Origin: Candidatus Endomicrobiellum pyrsonymphae
Lineage (GTDB): Bacteria > Elusimicrobiota > Endomicrobiia > Endomicrobiales > Endomicrobiaceae
Direction of reading: 5' to 3'
DNA length: 35,039 bases
NCBI GenBank assembly: GCA_020328045.1
Contig: JAIXMY010000004.1
Location: 1-35,039, forward strand
A program made the translations under genes and the position numbers. The number at the start of each line of letters is the position of its first letter. Position 1 is the first letter of the stretch. The notes beneath the pieces are model-generated. The model saw nothing but the letters and a program-made list of their open reading frames with translations, had not been told where the DNA came from and made no database searches. Positions 27,108-34,712 of the stretch are shown piece after piece.

Positions 27108-27419
27108 ATGGATCTGAAAAAGAACGATTTAAAGTGGAAGATTTCCGACATCTTGGGTTTTGAAGTCTTTAATCAAAACGGACTTCGTTTGGGGATTCTT
27201 TCGGATGTTGTGTTAACGGGTAGCAATGACGTTTGGATTGTAAAATGTTACAATGAAGAAATCTTGATTCCTGCATTAAAAAATGTAATAAAAGAGGTGA
27301 ACATTGCGAGGAAGAAAATTTTTGTTGCTTTACCTAAAGAGTATGAAGACATTTATGGTCAAGTGAAACTGGCTGACGATCTTTTTGAATATAATGGTCA
27401 TTATGTGTATGAGGATTGA
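27108..27419 (+). CDS. rimM: RimM reduced to its PRC-barrel domain
   Basis: RimM normally has about 170 residues: an N-terminal RimM barrel and a C-terminal PRC barrel, and helps mature the 30S head by binding S19. Here only 103 residues exist. ISDILGFEVFNQNGLRLG, DVVLTGSNDVWIVK, EILIPALKNVIKEV and IFVALPKEYEDIY match the C-terminal PRC half, while the N-terminal domain is missing. The ATG at 27108 is only 4 bp after the khpA stop, so there is no room for the missing part. Position and orientation are canonical. Whether the half-protein works is unknown. Confidence 0.8.
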   Translation: MDLKKNDLKWKISDILGFEVFNQNGLRLGILSDVVLTGSNDVWIVKCYNEEILIPALKNVIKEVNIARKKIFVALPKEYEDIYGQVKLADDLFEYNGHYVYED

Positions 27420-28128
27420 CATTCTTACGATTTTCCCTAAAATGTTTAAAGGTCCATTTACGGAAAGTTTAATAGGCAGAGCGGCAAAAAAAGAATTTCT
27501 TAAAATTAATATTGTTGATATAAGATCTTTCTCTGAAGACAAACATAAAAAAGTTGATGATAAGCCCTTTGGTGGCGGTGTTGGAATGGTTATGAAGCCT
27601 GAGCCGTTGTACAATGCTATAAAAAGCGCGGGTGTCAAAAGGAAAAACAGTGCTTATAAAAGTCCATATTCAAAACCATATGTTATTTATATGTCGCCAC
27701 AGGGTAAAACGCTAAACAATAAAATTGTAAAAAACCTTGCAGAGTTTAAATATTTAGTTCTTGTATGCGGGCATTATGAAGGTATTGATGAGCGTGTTAT
27801 AAATTATGTTGATGAAGAAATATCGGTTGGCGATTATGTTCTTACCGGTGGAGAGATTCCCGCAATGGTTTTAGTCGATAGTATTGCAAGAATGCTTCAC
27901 GGAGTTGTCAAAGAGGAAGATTCTGTAAAAAATGATTCATTCTATAATGGGTTGTTGGATTATCCCCATTACACAAGACCTGCAGTGTTTAAGGGTCATA
28001 AAGTTCCAGAGGTACTTTTGTCGGGGGATCATAAAAAAGTTGGCGAATGGCGTGCAAAAGAATCGTATAAAAGAACGAAGGAACGTCGCCCGGATTTATT
28101 GATAGACAAAGTAGAAATTGAAAAGTAA
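27409..28128 (+). CDS. trmD: tRNA (guanine-N1)-methyltransferase
   Basis: This 239-residue SPOUT enzyme methylates G37 of tRNAs with a G36, preventing frameshifts. Start ATG 27409 gives the family N-terminus MRIDILTIFPKMF; it overlaps rimM by 11 bp. DDKPFGGGVGMVMKPEPL, YMSPQGKTLNN, LVCGHYEGIDERV and the knot segment EISVGDYVLTGGEIPAMVL are intact, as is the C-terminal DYPHYTRPAVFKG. Confidence 0.97.
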   Translation: MRIDILTIFPKMFKGPFTESLIGRAAKKEFLKINIVDIRSFSEDKHKKVDDKPFGGGVGMVMKPEPLYNAIKSAGVKRKNSAYKSPYSKPYVIYMSPQGKTLNNKIVKNLAEFKYLVLVCGHYEGIDERVINYVDEEISVGDYVLTGGEIPAMVLVDSIARMLHGVVKEEDSVKNDSFYNGLLDYPHYTRPAVFKGHKVPEVLLSGDHKKVGEWRAKESYKRTKERRPDLLIDKVEIEK

Positions 28129-28352
28129 AATGTGATTGGTTGCAGTGCAGTATAAGTGTATCTACATCGACGCCGACGACGCTGTATAGGGTGGCTGTAC
28201 TCAGCCAACCTCGCGGGCGTTATGCCCGCGAGGAATAAAAAAGTAAAATCGTGGAGTAGCGTAATTGACTATCGTGCTTGCTTTGGGAGCAAGAGGGTGT
28301 AGTATTTCTTGCTAGTCCAAGTTGTTTTGTTGTTCATAAAGGAGAGTAGTAA
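28129..28352. other. trmD-rplS spacer with two adjacent hairpins
   Basis: TGGCTG/CAGCCA around TACT at about 28190-28205 is followed directly by a strong 10-bp stem CCTCGCGGGC/GCCCGCGAGG (28207-28231, loop GTTAT), which is unusually GC-rich for this DNA. No U run follows in either direction, so it is not a simple terminator. It might be an rplS leader structure or a repeat hairpin. No gene is seen. Confidence 0.5.
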
Positions 28353-28745
28353 ATGTTATTACTAGAGCATGTTCAGTTAGCGCAGAAAAAGGATTTGGGG
28401 GTATCTTTCAAATCCGGCGATCAGATAAAAGTATATTTTAAAGTAGTTGAAGGTGAAAATGAAAGAACACAAGTTTTTGAAGGCGTAGTTATACGTGTGA
28501 AAGGTAGCGGACTTTCAGAAACTTTCACAGTAAGAAAAATTTCTTTCGGAGTAGGAGTTGAAAGGATTTTTCCTATTCATTCCCCTCGCATTGAAAAAGT
28601 TGAAGTTGTAAGACGTGGAAAAGTGCGCAGAGCAAAATTGTATTATCTAAGAAATCTTTCAGGTAAGGCTGCAAGAATTTCTGAAGATTCTTCTAGAAGA
28701 TTTGGGAAGAAAGAATCGCCAACGCAAGTTTCTGTTGCAAATTAA
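28353..28745 (+). CDS. rplS: 50S ribosomal protein L19
   Basis: A 130-residue protein; the usual L19 is about 115. Core segments [59 protein letters not shown] and [20 protein letters not shown] are typical. The tail (about 15 residues after RISE) is an extension. It sits at the 30S-50S interface. GGAGAG is placed correctly before the ATG. Confidence 0.96.
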   Translation: MLLLEHVQLAQKKDLGVSFKSGDQIKVYFKVVEGENERTQVFEGVVIRVKGSGLSETFTVRKISFGVGVERIFPIHSPRIEKVEVVRRGKVRRAKLYYLRNLSGKAARISEDSSRRFGKKESPTQVSVAN

Positions 28746-28759
28746 GATTGTACAAACGA

Positions 28760-29368
28760 ATGGTAACGTTCTCTTTTGATAGTAGCTTTTACGATAGAGG
28801 GTATGATGCCGTTGCAGGCATTGATGAAGCTGGGCGGGGTCCTTTGGCAGGTCCCGTGGTTGTAGCTGCAGTAATTCTTCCCAAAGACATAATAATCCAA
28901 GATTTAAACGATTCAAAACAGTTGTCGCCAAAGAAAAGAGAAAGGCTTTTTGAAATAATAAAAGAAAGAGCTTCGGCTTACGCTATTGAAACTGTTGATA
29001 ATGAAACCATAGATAAGATCAATATTTTGCAGGCGACATTCCTTGCAATGTCGCGGGCTGTGCTTAGATTACGAGTAAAACCTGATTTTTGTTTAATAGA
29101 CGGCAATCGTAAAGTCCCAAACCTATCTATTAATCAAGAAACAGTTATTAGCGGAGATGCAAAAAGCGCACGTATTGCGGCTGCTTCGATTCTTGCTAAG
29201 GTCATTAGAGATAGAATGATGGCAGATTATGCAAAGCAATACCCTATTTATGGGTTTGAAACACACAAAGGCTATGGCACGAAGAAACATATAGAAGCCT
29301 TGGAGAAGTACGGTCCATGCCCGCTTCATAGATTAACTTTTGCTCCCATAAGCAATATTGTTTCTTAG
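28760..29368 (+). CDS. rnhB: Ribonuclease HII
   Basis: RNase HII cuts RNA-DNA hybrids and removes misincorporated ribonucleotides. The active-site DEDD set is visible: VAGIDEAGRGPLAGPVV (Asp22, Glu23), LNDSKQLSPKKR, a central LIDGN, and later AAASILAKVIRDRMM. With ATG 28760 it has 202 residues; a TTG at 28748 is an alternative, and neither has a strong ribosome site. The spacing of 14 bp to rplS suggests co-transcription. Confidence 0.94.
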   Translation: MVTFSFDSSFYDRGYDAVAGIDEAGRGPLAGPVVVAAVILPKDIIIQDLNDSKQLSPKKRERLFEIIKERASAYAIETVDNETIDKINILQATFLAMSRAVLRLRVKPDFCLIDGNRKVPNLSINQETVISGDAKSARIAAASILAKVIRDRMMADYAKQYPIYGFETHKGYGTKKHIEALEKYGPCPLHRLTFAPISNIVS

Positions 29369-29689
29369 ATAAAACTTAACATTTAGTTGAGTTACTTGTT
29401 ATCGTTGATGTACCGTTACTAGTTTGACTCGGAATTCATTTTGTGTAATATAGTCAAATTACTTAAAATTGCACCATAGGAAGTCCAACGACACAGTGCG
29501 CTATTTTTGAGCTTAACCTACGAGCTACGCTCTTTTCAGTAAATTTAAGTAGCGCAATTGTATCGATATAAAACCTAGTTGATCGTAGCTTGCCACAACT
29601 TGCAAACGTCGCAAGTCTCGCAATTGAGAGTCGTTAAACCTTAAATAGAGCAACTTAAAGTGATTTAACTATAGATAGCCAAGGATTTT
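29369..29689 (-). repeat. Dispersed repeat family A, copy 2, in gene-free stretch
   Basis: Read on the minus strand, 29575-29485 matches the block at 22742-22890 but without the 52-bp insert. The strand is open in one frame for about 38 codons (DTIALLKFTEKSVARRLSSK, then IAHCVVGLPMVQF and stop), so the family could be a decayed coding sequence. AGAGCAACTTAAAG at 29646, next to yraN, repeats a piece at about 2837. Confidence 0.55.
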
Positions 29690-30055
29690 ATGAAAACAAC
29701 CAAAGATATTGGCTTTGAGAAAGAAAAAGAAGTTGTTGAGTATTTAAAAAAGTTAAAATATGAAGTTATTGAAACAAATTTCAGTACAAAATTTGGCGAG
29801 ATAGACATAATAGCAAAGCATAAAGACGCTATAGTTTTTATTGAAGTCAAATACAGAAAATCTTTATATAGCGGTGTCCCTCAAGAAGCAGTAACATTTA
29901 AAAAACAGCAGAAAATTATTAAGTCAGCAATAACGTACGTCAAGCAGAATAATATCAAAAATGATATTCGTTTTGATGTTGCTGCCGCAGATGATAATAA
30001 AGTAGAAATTATAGAATCAGCTTTTACATCTTCCGATCATTCATATTACTTTTAA
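29690..30055 (+). CDS. yraN: YraN/UPF0102 endonuclease-fold protein
   Basis: At 121 residues this is the usual size. The nuclease-like core GEIDIIAKHKDAIVFIEVKYR contains the E37-D39...E52-K54 arrangement of the restriction-endonuclease fold. The biological role of the family is unsettled (nucleic-acid processing suggested). It often follows rnhB, as here. Its last 4 bp overlap the end of convergent ccdA. Confidence 0.88.
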   Translation: MKTTKDIGFEKEKEVVEYLKKLKYEVIETNFSTKFGEIDIIAKHKDAIVFIEVKYRKSLYSGVPQEAVTFKKQQKIIKSAITYVKQNNIKNDIRFDVAAADDNKVEIIESAFTSSDHSYYF

Positions 30056-30768
30056 ATAATATAAAGTACAAACGATGTGATTTTAGAAAATCCGTTTGTG
30101 ATGAGTAATACGCCAGTAAAAATCAACAATATTCCTGATACGATTTCTATTGTTTTATAATGTTTTTTTATAACATTAAAGGCGCTTAAAAATTTATTTA
30201 CAAAAAGAGCAGTGAGCATAAACGGAATGCCAAAACCCAAAGAATAAAATACCAACAACCAAAACCCGTTTAAAATTGTTTCTTGAGTTGAAGCAACAAT
30301 TAAAATTGATGCCAAAACCGGACCAACACACGGTGTCCAACCTAAAGCGAATGTTACACCTGTAAAAAATATGCCTATGTTTGTTAGCGCTGAGGGTGGA
30401 CTTTTGCTTGCATAAGAAAAATGTCTATACAGAAAACTGATTTTTAATACTGCGCACATATGCAGTCCAAACAATATGATGATGCAACCGCCGATATATC
30501 TCAATATTGCGTTATATTTGCCAAGCAAACTTCCAAACTGACTCACAGACATTCCAAGTCCAATAAAAACAAGAGAAAAACCCAAAATAAAAAGCAAAGT
30601 TTTTATAAATATATGCTTTGATGATTTATTTGATGTCTTTAAATCGTCAACTGACATGCCGGTTATAAGAGAAATAAAAGATGGTATTAAAGGCAAAACA
30701 CAGGGACTTACAAAACTTGTAAGTCCGGCAACTAAACTTATAAAAACAGTGACGTCATTGGTAGTCAT
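30052..30768 (-). CDS. ccdA: CcdA-type thiol/disulfide membrane transporter
   Basis: A 238-residue, six-helix protein of the CcdA/DsbD-gamma family carries reducing equivalents from cytoplasmic thioredoxin across the inner membrane. The two redox Cys lie in SFVSPCVLPLIPS (Cys23) and GWTPCVGPVLAS. ATG 30766-30768 is chosen because GGGGGAC sits just before it. An in-frame ATG 12 codons upstream lines up with the start of the Cys-rich protein gene at 34181 through the duplicated module, so it may be a relic. Likely partner: the thioredoxin-fold lipoprotein encoded upstream. Confidence 0.9.
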   Translation of the reverse strand: MTTNDVTVFISLVAGLTSFVSPCVLPLIPSFISLITGMSVDDLKTSNKSSKHIFIKTLLFILGFSLVFIGLGMSVSQFGSLLGKYNAILRYIGGCIIILFGLHMCAVLKISFLYRHFSYASKSPPSALTNIGIFFTGVTFALGWTPCVGPVLASILIVASTQETILNGFWLLVFYSLGFGIPFMLTALFVNKFLSAFNVIKKHYKTIEIVSGILLIFTGVLLITNGFSKITSFVLYII

Positions 30769-30802
30769 TTGTCCCCCACGATAAAAATCAAACCTATTAA
30801 TC

Positions 30803-31174
30803 ATCCTTTTGCGCCATTAGACGCTTTTATTTTACTCTACGCTAGGCGCAAAGTGTGTTTACAATCACCCTACAACGTCTATTTCCTCTTTTGTGGTATT
30901 ACTACAGTATTTAATTAATGAATAACCGTAAGTTTTCTATGAAATCTTTTGAGAACTCTTAGGGAATGTTACATGCGACTTGTTAAATCTTGTGTTGATG
31001 TGAATTCAAGAGTTATCCAAACTATTGGCGGGCGAGAAAAGAATATACAACTTTTTCTGTTTGACTGCTGTCTATGAAAGAATGCTACATCTTTTCTATG
31101 GGTTTGTCAAATTTAAGATATTAAGATATAAAGTATTTATGAAATCTTTATGATTCTTATGTTTTCCTTGCAGA
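30803..31174 (-). repeat. Duplicated upstream module, copy B1
   Basis: A roughly 370-bp block upstream of ccdA is similar over its whole length to 34189-34654. Shared marks include CCATTAG, GCTAGGC-CAAAG, TTTGTGGTATT, TGTTGATGTGAATTCAA, the palindrome GTT-ATCCA-AAC, GTTTGTCAAATTTAAGATA and CTTGCAGA. In B2 the gene-proximal part encodes a 51-residue ORF. In B1 the same stretch has stops and indels (IPQKRK then stop), so B1 is the decayed copy or serves only as leader/promoter. Confidence 0.8.
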
Positions 31175-31251
31175 TGTGTGCATATCACTCAAGAGTCTTA
31201 AGCAAGACTTTAAGGAGCTTTGTCTATTTCCTATTCATCTTCATGTTCATC

Positions 31252-32124
31252 TCATTTTTCTTCAGGAAGAGCTTCGTTTATAATTTTTTCTAAGTTCTTT
31301 TTTTCCCGATCTTCTACTTCTTTTATTTTTTTTGCTAGAACCATTTTGCCGTCTTTGACTTTTTTAAACAAAAACAAACTTGGAACACCCTCTATTTTTA
31401 TTTGCAACTTCTCCAACAGGGAGGACTTAAATAATTCCCCATTTTCACTTGTATTAACTTTACATATTTTTGCTTTCTTCCCCTCATACGTAGATGCAAG
31501 TTCATTAACAGTAGGAGAAAGTTTCCTGCAGTGTGGACAATTTGGACTCGAAAAAACAACTAACACCACCGGCTTGTCCGACGACAAAACCTCTCTTTCA
31601 AATTCAGCTTCTCCAACAATTTCAACTGGCTTGGGTATTTTGCTAACTCTTTCTTCTGCTTTTTCGACTGCGTCTGCTTCTAACATCATCCCAACTGACA
31701 ATTTTTGGGCTATTTCCTTAATTGTTTCATCATATCCGTAGTCAGAGTATCGTTTAAGAAAACCTTTTTTAGTAGTAGCTACAGTATATCTAGTTGGATC
31801 GACATAGCATGAATGTTTGGCAGGGTCAACGCATTTACCTAAGCCTATGTCAAGATCATCATGGAAACAACACGAGGAAATTCCCTTTGAATTATCTCTT
31901 GGAACGATGTTGGTGTTATAACATACACCTTTATTTGGATCAATACATTGATTTTCCTTAAGACCCCATTGAACCAGGTTTCCATCGTAACAACACGTAG
32001 TCGCAAGGTGGTTTCTCAGTATCCGATCATTTCCACCACTCCCATTATTCTTGTTGCTTCCACATGAACACAACACAAAGCTAAATAAAACAATAATGCT
32101 TACGACTTTCTTGAAATTAATCAA
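31252..32124 (-). CDS. Thioredoxin-fold lipoprotein with two Cys-rich repeats
   Basis: This 290-residue envelope protein has a lipobox LCSC (Cys21). Residues 44-68 and 85-106 are tandem copies of one module: CC(Y/F), then C(I/V)DP, then CY, giving four Cys each. A charged linker leads to a thioredoxin domain (about 165-288) with active site CPHC (196-199) and the cis-Pro in GVPSLF (Pro248). It probably reduces or shuffles disulfides outside the inner membrane, fed by CcdA encoded downstream. The start is TTG 32122-32124 after a strong GGGGGAGGGGA site; no ATG fits. The Cys-rich repeat is not one I recognise. Confidence 0.85.
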   Translation of the reverse strand: MINFKKVVSIIVLFSFVLCSCGSNKNNGSGGNDRILRNHLATTCCYDGNLVQWGLKENQCIDPNKGVCYNTNIVPRDNSKGISSCCFHDDLDIGLGKCVDPAKHSCYVDPTRYTVATTKKGFLKRYSDYGYDETIKEIAQKLSVGMMLEADAVEKAEERVSKIPKPVEIVGEAEFEREVLSSDKPVVLVVFSSPNCPHCRKLSPTVNELASTYEGKKAKICKVNTSENGELFKSSLLEKLQIKIEGVPSLFLFKKVKDGKMVLAKKIKEVEDREKKNLEKIINEALPEEK

Positions 32125-32263
32125 ATCCCCTCCCCCGTGTTTTATTTACAAGCGTAATATATAAGTCTTTTGTCTTTCTTTACAAACAGTATTTATAGAA
32201 ACGACTAGCTCTCGTAACTGTTGTGATTATACAAAACTAATTATACCAATTTAAACCTTTTTT

Positions 32264-32623
32264 TTAGTTTGCCCATGTTGGCGCTGGAATATTAAACATG
32301 ATAGAATTGTTAGATAACAAAGGTAAATCGTCAACTAAATCTTTTGTACTTGTAGAAATTGCTTGCATTCCTGTAAATTTCCAGCCCATATTTTCGAGTT
32401 CTTCTCTCGCATCGAAATCTTTGTTGATCGTTTCTATCCACAGTTCGCAAGCCTCTTTAAACATTTCTTTAGCATGCGATAAATCTTTGCCTGAAGTCGC
32501 TATCAGCAAAGACGGACATTCTGCTACAACCTCTTTATGTTTTTGGTCGCAAAAAAATTGTACAACTAATTCTGCTTCTACTATCTGTCCATTTCTCACA
32601 ACTACCTTGTTTGCTGTTTTCAT
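32264..32623 (-). CDS. HicB-like antitoxin-fold protein, no HicA partner
   Basis: A 119-residue protein. VVAECPSLLIATSGKDLSHA followed by KEMFKEACELWIETI matches the partial RNase-H fold of HicB (substrate-mimic strand, then helix). The tail has no clear DNA-binding domain. HicB normally neutralises HicA mRNA interferase encoded next door. I searched both sides and found no HicA-like frame, so it is an orphan regulator or remnant. GGAAAG precedes the ATG. Confidence 0.6.
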   Translation of the reverse strand: MKTANKVVVRNGQIVEAELVVQFFCDQKHKEVVAECPSLLIATSGKDLSHAKEMFKEACELWIETINKDFDAREELENMGWKFTGMQAISTSTKDLVDDLPLLSNNSIMFNIPAPTWAN

Positions 32624-33049
32624 GCTACTTTCCTTTATTTAGTTTATAATTTACTAAATAATCCCTTTACAACTTGCAGGGATTGATAAAATATCTGTGA
32701 AATAATAACATATTGTAAATTACAAAGTAAAATAAAAGAGATATGTTGTGGCTACAGAAAAACATGTATTGATTTCTAGAGGCGGTTAGTTGAATATCCA
32801 CACGAACAAAAGATTATAGATTTAATTCATGGCTATCAAAAGTGTTGGATGACGGTTGGATAGAAAACAGATGCAGTGTGTTGATATCAGACAATTTTTA
32901 GTAGTTTTATCAAGCACAGAGTTGTAAGCAATTTGTAAGCAGAGAATGATTAAACTTGACAGGAATTGATAACTGTTGATATGTTTAATTTGTACAATTT
33001 CTCGTCAATAAAAAGAACTAACATCAGTATATTGTCGATATTTCAAAAA
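32624..33049. other. Gene-poor stretch with small hairpin and recombinase-like relic
   Basis: AATCCCT/AGGGATT (32660-32684) form a hairpin beside the hicB-like start. A 27-codon plus frame at 32780-32863 (RRLVEYPHEQKIIDLIHGYQ...) resembles the EQ..I..I linker region of serine recombinases but has stops on both sides. Otherwise nothing is recognised. Confidence 0.35.
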
Positions 33050-33123
33050 TGCTGCCAACGGGATTTGAACCCGTGATCTCCGCCTTGAGAGGGCGATGTC
33101 CTAAACCGCTAGACGATGGCAGC
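33050..33123 (-). tRNA. tRNA-Glu (anticodon CTC)
   Basis: Acceptor GCTGCCA/TGGCAGC. The anticodon stem TCGCC/GGCGG holds loop CTCTCAA, giving CTC. The T-arm contains GGTTCAAATCC. Discriminator A, no encoded CCA. It lies beside recombinase-like relics. Confidence 0.95.
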
Positions 33124-33332
33124 ATGAACAGTAAGTGCGCTGTTTCAAACACTAAACAAATACCTGAGAACAGTGATTATATATAAAACGTGCTTATATT
33201 TCAATCAGAACTTATTAGATTGTCAACGCAAAATCAAAAAGATACTAAAAAATAGAAAGATGCAAAATCAAAACAATACTGTTTATATCTAAATCTAACA
33301 AGGTAGGAGGCAGGTATGAAACAGTTAAGAAT

Positions 33333-33645
33333 TTGTTAAAACAATATCGCCAAAACGAATTAAGTTTATCATACAATCGGACAAGCATCAATCAAAGTCT
33401 TGAAAAAGAACACAATAGTCTAATTCTTTATGAATTAAAAGAGCGGTTCAAACTTATACAAGACAGCGAAATACCGATATATCGTTATAATTACAGTTAC
33501 GCACAGCAAGCAATATTGTATTTTAGGTTACATTTGGGGGATATTAAACAGAAAAGAAATATCAATGAGAACAGGCATACCTAAGTATCAAGTAGAGAGA
33601 TTTGTAAAGGCAATTAGGACTTATGGATATGATGAGCTATCCTAA
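33333..33645 (+). pseudogene. Frameshifted DNA-binding-type gene
   Basis: Frame one (to 33584) reads LLKQYRQNELSLSYNRTSIN and YSYAQQAILYFRLHLGDI. After about 33540 the coding sense moves to another frame ending at 33645: RKEISMRTGIPKYQVERF, then VKAIRTYGYDELS, a helix-turn-helix-like end. A well-placed AGGAGG and ATG at 33316 open a third frame that stops after seven codons (MKQLRIC), so there may be two frameshifts. I read it as a broken small DNA-binding protein gene, possibly from a mobile element. Family not identified. Confidence 0.5.
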
Positions 33646-33684
33646 AACAGACAGTCATTATGGGGTCGGCGGGACAGATTAAAG

Positions 33685-33722
33685 AAACTTACGGGCATAC
33701 TTAGGGTATTACCCGTAAGTTT
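33685..33722. terminator. Strong stem-loop after the broken gene
   Basis: AAACTTACGGG (33685-33695) and CCCGTAAGTTT (33712-33722) pair over 11 bp with a 16-nt loop. It lies between the broken plus-strand gene and the convergent Cys-rich gene, and fits a terminator for either, although the U tract is short. Confidence 0.65.
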
Positions 33723-33764
33723 TGAAAGTACTTGAAGGAGTTGATTTATAGGTCTTTATCTTAC

Positions 33765-34181
33765 TCAGTTGTTTTTATTAACATTTACACGTGGCAAAGC
33801 TTGGAATTTTGAACTTGCTTTTTCCTCCAGTTCATCCATATCTATATCTTCTCCATAGCAAAGTTCCTCTACAAATTTCTCAGCTTCATCTACTTTCGTG
33901 CAGTAGTGGGCTCTGTCAATATCATTAGCTGCCTCTTCTGATACACTATGATCACATCCCCACGTTTTTGCACATTTTTCATGTTCTCCTTTTATATAAC
34001 GTGCCTGCATACAGTTCGCTCGAGAGTTTATATAGTTTTTCTGAGCTGCTGCACAATTAATTGTAATTGGTGGATCAAAAACTGGACATGTTTTAAATTT
34101 TTCAGCTCTACTAACCCCAGCAAAACAAAAACACAAAGCAAGTACTAAAACAACTTTTGTTACATCTTTAAATCTAATCAT
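33765..34181 (-). CDS. Exported Cys-rich protein of unknown function
   Basis: A 138-residue protein with a signal peptide ending near GVSRA (residue 26). The mature part has seven Cys (32, 43, 57, 70, 76, 94, 108), no hydrophobic segment, and an acidic C-terminal stretch (GEDIDMDELEEKASS). Several Cys suggest disulfides in the envelope or outside, which would suit the CcdA/thioredoxin genes nearby; this is inference. Its ATG overlaps the stop of a 51-codon gene by 8 bp, so translation is coupled. No family recognised. Confidence 0.72.
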   Translation of the reverse strand: MIRFKDVTKVVLVLALCFCFAGVSRAEKFKTCPVFDPPITINCAAAQKNYINSRANCMQARYIKGEHEKCAKTWGCDHSVSEEAANDIDRAHYCTKVDEAEKFVEELCYGEDIDMDELEEKASSKFQALPRVNVNKNN

Positions 34182-34329
34182 TTAAACCATCCTTTTTTAA
34201 GCCATTAGGCTCTTTATTTAACTCTGCGCTAGGCACAAAGTATCTTCCTGCACAATCAAAGCTACCTGCTTTACCTTTCTTACACACTACGTACTGCTTC
34301 CTCCTTTGTGGTATTGTTGCAACATTCAT
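34174..34329 (-). CDS. Small 51-residue protein overlapping the Cys-rich gene
   Basis: The frame starts at ATG 34327-34329 (MNVATIPQRRKQYVVCKKGK), continues AGSFDCAGRYFVPSAEL and ends KKDGLND at TAG 34174-34176, inside the start of the downstream gene. It has two Cys and no signal peptide. The CKKGK...DC...Y pattern recalls disulfide-closed C-termini of pilins, so it could be the tail of an older, larger gene within the duplicated module. The homologous stretch in copy B1 is broken by stops. No good ribosome site precedes the ATG. Confidence 0.45.
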   Translation of the reverse strand: MNVATIPQRRKQYVVCKKGKAGSFDCAGRYFVPSAELNKEPNGLKKDGLND

Positions 34330-34654
34330 TTAACTAGACTATGTGAATGTAGAGGTCTATTGTAAAACTTTTGTGAAATCATTTTGTGTCTTTTTTAAGA
34401 AATGTTACATGTGGATTGTTAAATTTTATGTTGATGTGAATTCAATAGTTATCCAAACTATTGGTGAGAAAAGAATATAGAACTTTTTTTATTTGACTGC
34501 TACTTGACAATTTTTATGCTTGTTTCTGTTTGATTCTGCTACTTGTAAGAGAATGTTACATTTTTTCCATGTGGTTTGTCAAATTTAAGATACAAAATAT
34601 TTACGAAATCTTTGGAACTTTGTTCCTTATGATTCTTAGCTTTTCCCTTGCAGA
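34189..34654 (-). repeat. Duplicated upstream module, copy B2
   Basis: Homologous to 30803-31174 with several indels. The central palindrome AATAGTT/AACTATT is at 34444-34462, and a minus-strand TTGACA is at 34577-34582. It contains one extra 15-bp hairpin unit at 34614-34628 absent from B1. It lies directly upstream of the Cys-rich gene and includes the 51-codon ORF. Confidence 0.8.
34614..34628 (-). repeat. Single 15-bp micro-hairpin insertion
   Basis: On the minus strand this reads AAGGAACAAAGTTCC, identical to unit three of the tandem array at 34801-34815. The flanks GAAATCTTT and ATGATTCTTA are contiguous in copy B1 (31141-31159), so this is a clean 15-bp insertion or deletion. Confidence 0.85.
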
Positions 34655-34712
34655 CCCGTATTATATCAAATCAAATTCTTAATTTATAATTCAACCCTAA
34701 AATCAAACAAAG

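Noticed and set aside
28207-28231. GC-rich stem as an intrinsic terminator of trmD
   Set aside because: No U run follows it on either strand; listed only as a hairpin.
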